Shown here piece by piece: positions 40,653-47,866 of a stretch of DNA of 64,000 nucleotides (position 1 is its first letter; every line of letters starts with the position of its first letter). Source of the DNA: JADGGV01 sp035715725 (GTDB lineage Bacteria > Gemmatimonadota > Gemmatimonadetes > Longimicrobiales > RSA9); contig DASTKT010000201.1 of NCBI GenBank assembly GCA_035715725.1, positions 1 through 64,000 of the forward strand, read 5' to 3'. Both the position numbers and the translations under genes were made by a program. Below the pieces are notes generated by a model that did not search any database, had not been told where the DNA came from, and saw only the letters and a list, made by a program, of their open reading frames with translations.

Positions 40653-42719
40653 ATGACGTGGAAGTTCCGTAACGCCGCCTTCGACCTCGTGGTCGCGCTC
40701 GGGCTCGCCGCGCCGGTGGCGGCGCAGCAGGCGCCCGCGGGCGCGGGGTGGAATGACCCGCGAGCGCTCGGCCTGGTCACGGAGGCTCGCGCGCGGCGGG
40801 AAGCGCCGCGCGAGGACTCGGGGTTGGAGAACTACCACTCCCGCGCGAACGGTTACGTCTACTTTTACCTGGACCGGCGCGGCGCGCCCGAACGGACGCT
40901 GGTCAAGGTCGACCAGGTCGCGCTGGACGTCTATTGGGCCTCGCCCAATCTGACGAAGCAGCGGATCGTCGGGATGCGGGATGTCAGCCGCCTGCCGAAC
41001 CGCATGTACTACCATCTGGACCACCTGACCGTGGTCCAGGACGAGTTCGCCGACCTGATCCGCGTGGGGGACGGCGACGAGGTGCAGGCGGTGCCGCATC
41101 CGGCGGCGCCGGGGTCGGAGCTCGTCTACGACTTCCGGCTGGCGGATTCCCTCACGCTCCGCATCCCGGGGACGCCGCAGCCGCTCCGGGTCTACGAGGT
41201 CGCGGTCCGCCCGAGACATCTCGAGCGACCCGGGTTCATCGGGTCGCTCTTCGTGGACCAGTCGTCGGGCGCCATCGTGCGCATGACGTTCACGTTCACG
41301 CCGGCGTCGTACGTGGACCGCCGGCTGGACTACATCAACATCTCGCTCGAGAACGCCCTCTTCGAGGGGAAGTACTGGCTCCCGCACGAACAGCGCGTCG
41401 AGATCCGGCGCCAGGTGCCGGAGCTGGACTTCCCGGCCGGGGCGGTGATCCGCGGCGTGTTCCGGGTCGGCGAGTACAGCTTCAACCAGCCGCTGCCCAC
41501 GGGGCTCTTCTTCGGTCCGCGCGTCGAGGCGGCCCCGGTCGCGACACGGAAGACCTACCCGTTCCCGGCCGGCATCTACGCCGACCTCAACACGGAGGGG
41601 CTCTCGCCTCCGCCGGAGATGTCCCAGCTCCGGGCACAGGCGGCGCAGCTCGTGAAGCAGCGATACCTGAGCGGCCTGCCGAAGCTGCGCCTGCAGATCG
41701 GCGGCGCATCGTCCGCGCTCCGGTACGACCGCGCGGAGGGCGTCTTCATCGGCGCGGGCCTCGCCTACGTGCCGGCGGGCGCGGTCCAGCTCGAGGGCTC
41801 GCTCGGCCTGGCCACGTCCTCGGGCATCGGGTCGGCCGGGCTCGGTGCGCGCCTGCCGCTCGGCGAGGCCGCATCCGTGGCCGTCAAGGGGTACACCCAC
41901 TCGCTGCGCGACCTCGGCGCCGCGCCAGCCGTGCCCGGCGCCCTGAACACGCTCTCCGCCGTCTTCGGGACGGATTACCTGGACCCGTACTACGCCTCCG
42001 GGGTCGAAGCGCGGCTGGACTCCGGACGCCGCGGCGCCTGGTCGACGGCGCTCCGGCTCGCCGCGGAAGAGCAGCGAAGCGCCCCGCTGGCCGAGGCGAC
42101 GCCGCTCCTGGCTCGCTCCGAGGAGTTCCGCCCGGTCCGACCGATCGACCCCGGGACCGTGCTGTCCGCCCGGGGAACGCTCGCCCGCACCGGCGACATG
42201 AACGAGGCGGTCTACTGGAACGGCGGCGTGAGCCTCGAGGGGGCCGCGCTCGAAGGCCGCGGCTTCGCGCGCTCCCTCGTCGAGGCCAGCGCCGTCGCTC
42301 GCTCGGCCGACCACCGCACCAGCCTGCGCCTGGCGGGCCAGGCCGGCGCGGCCTTCGGCCCGGTCCCGGCCCAGGGCCTCTTCCTCCTCGGCGGGCCGGG
42401 CACGCTGCCGGGCTATGCGATCCACCGCTTCGCCGGGGACCACTTCGCTCGCGCCAGCCTCGAGGCGTCCCGCTCGGTCTTCGGACCCTGGCTCCGCCTG
42501 CGCGGGCTCGGCGCCGCGGCGTGGACGGGCTTCGACGGCGCCACCGCCGCGCCGGCCGGGTGGGACGTCATCCCGACCGGCGGCGTACGCACGAGCGTCG
42601 GGCTCGGCGTCGGGCTCGTCTACGACATCCTCCGCATGGACCTCTACCGCGGGCTCCAGCGGGAGGGACGCTGGCAGTTCGTGCTCTCGGTCAGCCCCGA
42701 CCTCTGGGATATCCTCTGA
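40653..42719 (+). CDS. Large outer-membrane protein, DUF5686-like
   Basis: 688 residues with a signal peptide ending PVAAQQ. The N-terminal half (about 40-300) has YHSRANGYVYFYLDRRG, MYYHLDHLTVVQDEF and GSLFVDQSSGAIVRMTFTFT, resembling the lipoprotein-localisation-like fold of DUF5686 proteins. The C-terminal half is a beta barrel with GLFLLGGPGTLPGYAIHRF, similar to surface-antigen barrels, and ends in an aromatic/hydrophobic stretch (VSPDLWDIL). The role is unknown; relatives are outer-membrane proteins. It is convergent with ssb. Confidence 0.75.
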   Translation: MTWKFRNAAFDLVVALGLAAPVAAQQAPAGAGWNDPRALGLVTEARARREAPREDSGLENYHSRANGYVYFYLDRRGAPERTLVKVDQVALDVYWASPNLTKQRIVGMRDVSRLPNRMYYHLDHLTVVQDEFADLIRVGDGDEVQAVPHPAAPGSELVYDFRLADSLTLRIPGTPQPLRVYEVAVRPRHLERPGFIGSLFVDQSSGAIVRMTFTFTPASYVDRRLDYINISLENALFEGKYWLPHEQRVEIRRQVPELDFPAGAVIRGVFRVGEYSFNQPLPTGLFFGPRVEAAPVATRKTYPFPAGIYADLNTEGLSPPPEMSQLRAQAAQLVKQRYLSGLPKLRLQIGGASSALRYDRAEGVFIGAGLAYVPAGAVQLEGSLGLATSSGIGSAGLGARLPLGEAASVAVKGYTHSLRDLGAAPAVPGALNTLSAVFGTDYLDPYYASGVEARLDSGRRGAWSTALRLAAEEQRSAPLAEATPLLARSEEFRPVRPIDPGTVLSARGTLARTGDMNEAVYWNGGVSLEGAALEGRGFARSLVEASAVARSADHRTSLRLAGQAGAAFGPVPAQGLFLLGGPGTLPGYAIHRFAGDHFARASLEASRSVFGPWLRLRGLGAAAWTGFDGATAAPAGWDVIPTGGVRTSVGLGVGLVYDILRMDLYRGLQREGRWQFVLSVSPDLWDIL

Positions 42720-42837
42720 GCCGACCCCGCCATGCGGGCGCGGCGGCGACCCGTTCCGGCAGGCCTGCGCGCTCCGCCGCGCCGCGAAGCAGCGACCGCC
42801 GCACCCGACCGCCCTGCGTCCTCACTCCTCGGCGCGC

Positions 42838-43212
42838 TCAATCGTCGTCCGCGCCGCCGTCGCTGCCCGCCTCCGCCCGGCCGTTCGGTGAGCCGAGCAT
42901 CACCAGCTCCCGGACGTGCACCTCGGCCGTGGGGATGGTCACGCCGTTCTTCTCGAACGCGTCGTATTCCATCCGCCCCTCGACGTACAGGCGGTCCCCC
43001 TTCCGGACATAGTCCGCCGCGAGCTGCGCCAGCCGATCCCACAGCGTGAGCCGGTGCCATTCGGTGCGATCCTCGAAGCCGCTCTCGCGCGGGATCCGCC
43101 GGCTCGTGGCGAGGGAGAGGTGCGCCACCTTCGTCCCGGACGCCGTGGTCTGGACATCCGGGTCCCGGCCGGCGTTCCCCACCAGGATCACCTTGTTCAC
43201 CGATCGGCTCAT
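42838..43212 (-). CDS. ssb: Single-stranded DNA-binding protein (short form)
   Basis: 124 residues, an OB fold: MSRSVNKVILVGNAGRDPDV, THLSLAT-type strand, RTEWHRLTLWDRLAQLAADYVRKGDRLYVEG and a final strand EVHVRELVMLG. It coats single-stranded DNA as a tetramer. It is shorter than the usual 150-180 residues, and the acidic tail ends GGADDD without the aromatic-hydrophobic DIPF-type tip that recruits partner proteins. GGAGG precedes the ATG. It may be one of several paralogues; an assistant rather than the housekeeping SSB is possible. Confidence 0.92.
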   Translation of the reverse strand: MSRSVNKVILVGNAGRDPDVQTTASGTKVAHLSLATSRRIPRESGFEDRTEWHRLTLWDRLAQLAADYVRKGDRLYVEGRMEYDAFEKNGVTIPTAEVHVRELVMLGSPNGRAEAGSDGGADDD

Positions 43213-43356
43213 GTCACGCCTCCTTCGCTGCGGGGAGCAGGTCCGCCCGTCGTTGGGCGTGCGCGCAAGGTCGGTGCGGGGATCGGGCGCAGCCATGGCG
43301 GTTCCGGCCCACGCCGCCGGGACGCTCCCCGGCTGCGCATGCGCGCCCGGATGCTC

Positions 43357-43436
43357 GAGTGGGGGAGCGGGGGAGTGGAGGAGCGGGGGATCGCGGTTTC
43401 GCCCACTCTCCCGCTCTCCCACTCCCCCGCTCCGCC
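43357..43436. repeat. GAGTGGG-type interspersed palindrome, copy 4
   Basis: The left arm GAGTGGGGGAGCGGGGGAG... and right arm CCCACTCTCCCGCTCTCCC...CCGCTCC surround a TCGCGGTTTCG core. It occupies the centre of the 430-bp gap upstream of ssb; the rest of that gap shows only the terminator at 43505-43537. Confidence 0.8.
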
Positions 43437-43504
43437 GCAAGGGCGCGCGAGCGCAAGCGGCAACCGTGGTGAGGCCGGGGGGAGCGCTCGGGTCCTGGAT
43501 GGGG

Positions 43505-43537
43505 AAAAGGGCAGTCGCAGGACGGCTGCGACTGCCC
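43505..43537 (-). terminator. Rho-independent terminator of the 53-aa membrane peptide gene
   Basis: A perfect 12-bp stem (43509-43520 with 43526-43537), 5-nt loop; on the minus strand it is followed by TTTTCCCC. It is about 105 nt downstream of the stop at 43643. Confidence 0.8.
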
Positions 43538-43642
43538 CAGGCGGCGCGAGCGAGAGTGTGGCTTGGGGGCCACGAAGGTAGGTTGCTCGCTACCGCCCGG
43601 TCGTGAGTATGTGCAAACCGTGGGCCAGGACGCGGCCCCCGC

Positions 43643-43804
43643 TCACATCCCCGGCTGCTTCCGGCCGACGCTGAGCGCGAGGAAGAGGATCACGAGCAGC
43701 GCCACGCCGACGAGCCACCAGTGCTCCGGCGAGCCGACCACCCAATTGAACGCGTGGGAGAACACCTCTGAGATCTTCTGAACGAGGACCCGGAACGTGC
43801 TCAT
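43643..43804 (-). CDS. Single-pass membrane peptide, 53 aa, unknown
   Basis: The peptide has an amphipathic N-terminus (MSTFRVLVQKISEVFSHAFN), a WWLVGVALLVILFLALSVG transmembrane helix and a short basic tail GRKQPGM. GAGGTGAGGG lies just ahead of the ATG, and a good terminator follows, so it looks like a real independent small gene. No family recognised. Start at 43804 preferred over a longer in-frame extension rich in Pro/Gly. Confidence 0.65.
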   Translation of the reverse strand: MSTFRVLVQKISEVFSHAFNWVVGSPEHWWLVGVALLVILFLALSVGRKQPGM

Positions 43805-43948
43805 GGCCCTCACCTCTGCGGATTCCGGGGGGACGACGCCCGAGCCGGCCGGCCCGGGGAGCGAGCTCACCTCTAGATGCTACTCCGCCAACTGCCGGTC
43901 AAGTTCCCGAAGCGACCATCGGCGCGGCGTGCGCGAGTCGAGGAGCGC

Positions 43949-46705
43949 CTACTTGCACTCGTACCAGCTCTCCCCGACCCCCGTGGCCACCTCCAGCGGG
44001 ACCTCCAGGGCGAACGCCCCCTCCATCCGCTGCTTCACGAGGTCGCGCAGCTCCTCGACCTCGCCGAACGGGACCTCGAAGACGAGCTCGTCGTGAACCT
44101 GCAGCAGCATGCGGCTCTCCGCCCCCCGCCGGGACAGCTCGCGGTGGATGTCGATCATCGCGAGCTTGATGATGTCGGCGGCGGTACCCTGCACCGGCGC
44201 GTTCGTGGCCGCGCGCTCGCCGAACTGGCGGACGCTGAAGTTGCGGGCGTGGATCTCCGGGATGTAGCGCCGGCGGCCGCTCAGCGTCTCGACGTAGCCA
44301 TGCACCCGCGCGTGCTCGATCTGCTCGTCCAGGTAGCGGCGCACGCCCGGGAAGCGCTGGAAGTACTGGTCGATGAACTTGCGCGCGTCGGCGACGGACG
44401 TGCCGAGACGCTGGGCGAGCGCGAACGGCCCGATGCCGTAGATCGTGGCGAAGTTGATCGTCTTGGCGGCGCCCCGCATCTGCGGCGTGACCTGCTCGGC
44501 CGGGACGTCGAAGACGAGCGCGGCCGTCTGCCGGTGGATGTCCTCGCCGTTGCGGAACGCGGTCACGAACGCCGGGTCGCCGGACATGTGCGCGAGGATG
44601 CGCAGCTCGATCTGGGAGTAGTCGGCAGCGAGGAAGACGTGGCCCTCGGCCGGAACGAAGCCCTTGCGGATCTCGGCGCCGATCTCGGTGCGGATCGGGA
44701 TGTTCTGCAGGTTCGGGTCGCTCGAGCTGAGCCGCCCCGTCGCCGCCACCGTCTGGCTGAAGCTCGTGTGGATCCGGCCGGTGCCCGGATTCACGGCCAG
44801 CGGCAAGGCGTCGACGTACGTGCCCTTGAGCTTGTCGAGCTGGCGGTACTCGATGAGGAGCCGCGGCAGCGCGTGCCCCTGGGCGGCCAGCTCCTCCAGA
44901 ACCGAGACGTCCGTGGACGGGCCCGTCTTGGTCCGCTTCAGCACCGGCAGCCCGAGCTTCTCGAAGAGCACCTGGCGGAGCTGCGGCGTCGAGTTGATGT
45001 TGAACTCCGTGCCCGCGACCTTGTAGATCTCCTCCTGGATCAGCCCCAGCTCCCGCGTCAGCTTCTTCGCGAGCGCGGCGAAGAACGCCTCGTCGATGCG
45101 GATCCCGCTCCACTCCATGTCCGCGAGCACCGGAACGAGCGGCATCTCGATCGTCCGGTACAGCTCCATCAACCCGAGCTTCTCGAGGTCGTCGCGGAAG
45201 ATCCGCTCGAGTCGCAGCGCCACATCCGAGTCCTCGCAGCAGTAGTCGCGGGCGCGCTCGAGGGCCACCTCCGCGAACGGGATCTCGTCCTTCCCCTTGC
45301 CGCACAGCTCCGCGTACGTCGTCGTCCTGTGGTCGAGGTACTGCAGCGCGAGCGCGTCCAGGTTGTGCTCGCGACGGCCCGGCTCGATCACGTAGGACGC
45401 CACCATCGTGTCGAACGCGACGCCGCGCAGCGTCACCCCGGCCCGCCGCAGAACGAGCAGGTCGTACTTCAGGTTCTGCCCGATCTTCTCGACGGTCTCG
45501 TCCTCGAGCATCTGAACGAGTGGAAACATCTCGAGCGAATCGAGCGCGGGCAGGTTCACCACCGGCGCCGCCTCACCCTCCAGGTCCAGCCTCGCCGCGG
45601 CGCGGTGCGCGAACGGCAGGTAGTACGCCTCCCCGGGCGCCAGCGTAAGGGACAGGCTCACCAGGTCCGCGCGCATCGGGTCGACGCTCGTCGTCTCCGT
45701 GTCGAGCGAGACGAAGCCCTGCTCCCGGATGCGGTCGACGAGCCGGACGACCGCATCCGGCTCCTGCACGAGCGTGTAGTCGCACTGGAGCGTGCGCTTC
45801 GCCTCCTTCGGCGCCGCGTAGTCCCGGACCAGCGAGTGGAACTCCAGCTCCAGGAACACGTCCTTCAGCCGGTCCCGGTCCGGCTCCTTCACCCGGAGCA
45901 CGCCGAGGTTCAGCTCGACGTTCAGATCCGTGTCGATGGTCACCAGCTCCTTCGACAGCAGCACGTCCGCCCGGTGCTGCTCCAGCGCCTCGCGGGCGCG
46001 CTTGTTCGGGACCTCGCCGACGCGGGCGAGAATCTCCTCGACCGGCCCGAACTGCTCGATGAGCTGGATGGCCGTCTTCGGGCCGATCCCCTTCGCGCCC
46101 GGGATGTTGTCCGAGGAGTCGCCGATGAGCGCGAGATAGTCCCGCACGCGCCCGGGCTCGACGCCCAGGCGGTCGGCGGCGTTGCGCAGATCGACCCATT
46201 CCTCCTCCACCCCCGACGGCCCGCCGCGCCCCGGGTTGAGCAGGCAGACGTAGTCCTGCAGGAGCTGATAGAAGTCCTTGTCCCCCGACACGATCACCGC
46301 CTCCAGTCCTTCCCGCACGCCCCGGGCGGCCAGCGTGCCGATCACATCGTCGGCCTCGTATCCCGGCAGCTCCAGCACCGGGATCCGGAACGCCTCGAGC
46401 AGCTCCCGGATCCGCGGCAGCGACCCGCGCAGCTCGTCCGGCATCTTCTCTCGCGTCGCCTTGTACGCCGCATACCGCTCCGTCCGCTGGCTCGTCCCCG
46501 CGTCCATCACCACACCCAGATAATCCGGCTCGTGCTCCTCCAGGATGCGCAGCAGGAACTTCGTCACGCCCCACGCCGCCGACGTGTTCTCCCCACGCGA
46601 CGAGGTCAGCGGACGGCTGATCATCGCGAAGAACGAACGGTAGATCAGCGCGTACCCGTCGATGAGGAAAAGGCGCGGGCGCGTCTTCTGTGGCTTGTCG
46701 ACCAT
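43949..46705 (-). CDS. polA: DNA polymerase I
   Basis: 918 residues. Three complete modules: 5'-3' nuclease (about 1-290; LFLIDGYALIYRSFFAM, IVSGDKDFYQLL, GDSSDNIPGAKGIGPKTA), 3'-5' proofreading exonuclease (about 320-500; FVSLDTETTS, GQNLKYDLLVL, YCCEDSDVALRL, with the metal-binding acids retained) and the family A polymerase (motif A ADYSQIELRILAHMSG, motif B AKTINFATIYGIG, motif C LLQVHDELVFEVP). It fills gaps and removes RNA primers. Start MVDKPQKTRP chosen, with AGGAAAT upstream. Unlike many family members, proofreading appears intact. Confidence 0.97.
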   Translation of the reverse strand: MVDKPQKTRPRLFLIDGYALIYRSFFAMISRPLTSSRGENTSAAWGVTKFLLRILEEHEPDYLGVVMDAGTSQRTERYAAYKATREKMPDELRGSLPRIRELLEAFRIPVLELPGYEADDVIGTLAARGVREGLEAVIVSGDKDFYQLLQDYVCLLNPGRGGPSGVEEEWVDLRNAADRLGVEPGRVRDYLALIGDSSDNIPGAKGIGPKTAIQLIEQFGPVEEILARVGEVPNKRAREALEQHRADVLLSKELVTIDTDLNVELNLGVLRVKEPDRDRLKDVFLELEFHSLVRDYAAPKEAKRTLQCDYTLVQEPDAVVRLVDRIREQGFVSLDTETTSVDPMRADLVSLSLTLAPGEAYYLPFAHRAAARLDLEGEAAPVVNLPALDSLEMFPLVQMLEDETVEKIGQNLKYDLLVLRRAGVTLRGVAFDTMVASYVIEPGRREHNLDALALQYLDHRTTTYAELCGKGKDEIPFAEVALERARDYCCEDSDVALRLERIFRDDLEKLGLMELYRTIEMPLVPVLADMEWSGIRIDEAFFAALAKKLTRELGLIQEEIYKVAGTEFNINSTPQLRQVLFEKLGLPVLKRTKTGPSTDVSVLEELAAQGHALPRLLIEYRQLDKLKGTYVDALPLAVNPGTGRIHTSFSQTVAATGRLSSSDPNLQNIPIRTEIGAEIRKGFVPAEGHVFLAADYSQIELRILAHMSGDPAFVTAFRNGEDIHRQTAALVFDVPAEQVTPQMRGAAKTINFATIYGIGPFALAQRLGTSVADARKFIDQYFQRFPGVRRYLDEQIEHARVHGYVETLSGRRRYIPEIHARNFSVRQFGERAATNAPVQGTAADIIKLAMIDIHRELSRRGAESRMLLQVHDELVFEVPFGEVEELRDLVKQRMEGAFALEVPLEVATGVGESWYECK

Positions 46706-46787
46706 GTGCGAGATTTCCTGGATTCGCGTTCGGGTCTGATACCCCCGAGAAGGTAACGCGTGCGCCCCCACCGCGCCTCCCGGGCAA

Positions 46788-46821
46788 ACGAAAGCGCCCT
46801 GGCTTCACTCCACCAGGGCGC
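46788..46821 (-). terminator. Rho-independent terminator after the cold-shock gene
   Basis: GCGCCCTGG (46813-46821 read on minus) pairs with CCAGGGCGC (46794-46802), with a 10-nt loop and a TTTCGTTTG tail on the minus strand. It separates the csp gene from polA. Confidence 0.8.
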
Positions 46822-46847
46822 CCACCTGCCAAGCCGGACCAGAGGCG

Positions 46848-47048
46848 TCAGACTCTCGTGACGTTCGCCGCCTGCAGACCCTTCTCCGTCTGGCGAACCT
46901 CGAACTCGACCTCTTCGCCCTCGGCGAGCGTCTTGAAGCCCTCCATGTTGATCGCCGAGAAGTGGACGAAAACGTCCTCTCCATCGGGTTGCTCAATGAA
47001 GCCGTACCCCTTGGCGTCATTGAACCACTTGATCCTGCCTCTGGCCAT
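46848..47048 (-). CDS. Cold-shock-domain protein
   Basis: 66 residues, the standard length. RNA-binding motifs KGYGFIEQ (RNP1) and DVFVHFS (RNP2), ending QTEKGLQAANVTRV. An OB-fold nucleic-acid chaperone that melts RNA structure. GGAGG precedes the ATG. It has its own promoter (TTGACA...TAGCTT) and its own terminator, so it is monocistronic with a leader of about 43 nt. Confidence 0.96.
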   Translation of the reverse strand: MARGRIKWFNDAKGYGFIEQPDGEDVFVHFSAINMEGFKTLAEGEEVEFEVRQTEKGLQAANVTRV

Positions 47049-47097
47049 CGGAGCTGCCTCCTACGAAGGGTGGGCGCACAGCGTTACCGCTCGGCCG

Positions 47098-47127
47098 AAG
47101 CTACGGGCGCTTTTCCAGGGCTGTCAA
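47098..47127 (-). promoter_or_regulatory. Promoter of the cold-shock gene
   Basis: On the minus strand: perfect TTGACA (47127-47122), an 18-bp spacer and TAGCTT (47103-47098), in an AT-rich patch. Start is expected near 47091. Confidence 0.65.
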
Positions 47128-47224
47128 GGAAAATTTTGTTTGACGAAAAAGTATCGGAAGCCTTGCGATCACAGCGCTGTTCGACCGTCGAACCCCACAG
47201 GAATCGGAGGAAACGACGAGCAAA

Positions 47225-47866
47225 TCAGAATGGCAGAAACGACGCGATCCAGGCGACCGCGGCGCCGGTCAGGGGGAGCACGAGGTTGTCGTCGATGCGG
47301 AGGGGCGCGGCCTCGATGAGCGCGACGGCGAGGGCGGCGAGCGAGGCGGCGGCGGGCGAGAGGCCGGCGGCGCCCCAGCCGACGAGGCTGGCGGCGAGGA
47401 AGACGGCGCCGCTTCCCTCGATGGTCTTGTGGCTCCACGGGAGGCAGTGCTTCCCGAGCGCGCGGCCGACGATGGCGCCGGCGGCGTCGCCGAGGGCGGC
47501 GTAGAGGAGGCCGGCGACGGCGAAGCGGCGGGGGAAGATCAGGGTCGTGGCGGCGATGCCGAGGGCGAGCGTCGTGGCGCCGGTGAGGCGGCGGGCCTCG
47601 GAGGGTCGCAGCATGGGATGGAGCGCGCGCTGGAACGCCTGGCCGACCCGGGGGCTGGCGAGGCGCGCGAGCTCGAGGAGGAGCGCGACGGCGAGCGCGG
47701 CGAGGCAGACGGCGCTCGCGATGAGTGGCGGCGCGAAATAGACGACGCCGGCGGCGGCGGTGCCGGCGGCGGCGTGGATCGCTTTGCGCGCGGCCTCGCG
47801 GTGGAGCAAGCCCGTTCGGAGGGTCCGGGGCGAGAGCTTGGCGGACCCGGCCGGGTCTTGGCTCAT
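47225..47866 (-). CDS. Phytol/dolichol-kinase-like membrane protein
   Basis: 213 residues with about six hydrophobic helices. The GDAAGAIVGRALGKHCLPW and SHKTIEGSGAVFLAASLVGW segments match the CTP-dependent phytol/dolichol/diacylglycerol kinase group (VTE5/SEC59-like), which phosphorylates lipid alcohols. The substrate is not identifiable. Its ATG overlaps the stop of the upstream transglycosylase by 4 nt, linking it to envelope metabolism. Confidence 0.8.
   Translation of the reverse strand: MSQDPAGSAKLSPRTLRTGLLHREAARKAIHAAAGTAAAGVVYFAPPLIASAVCLAALAVALLLELARLASPRVGQAFQRALHPMLRPSEARRLTGATTLALGIAATTLIFPRRFAVAGLLYAALGDAAGAIVGRALGKHCLPWSHKTIEGSGAVFLAASLVGWGAAGLSPAAASLAALAVALIEAAPLRIDDNLVLPLTGAAVAWIASFLPF

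Noticed and set aside
39915..42443. Very long open frame on the minus strand opposite the sigma and DUF5686-like genes
   Set aside because: Arginine/glycine-rich composition typical of the antisense of GC-rich genes; the plus-strand genes have clear domains.
43877..46756. Long plus-strand open frame opposite polA
   Set aside because: Low-complexity Arg/His/Leu sequence without domains; polA on the minus strand explains the region.
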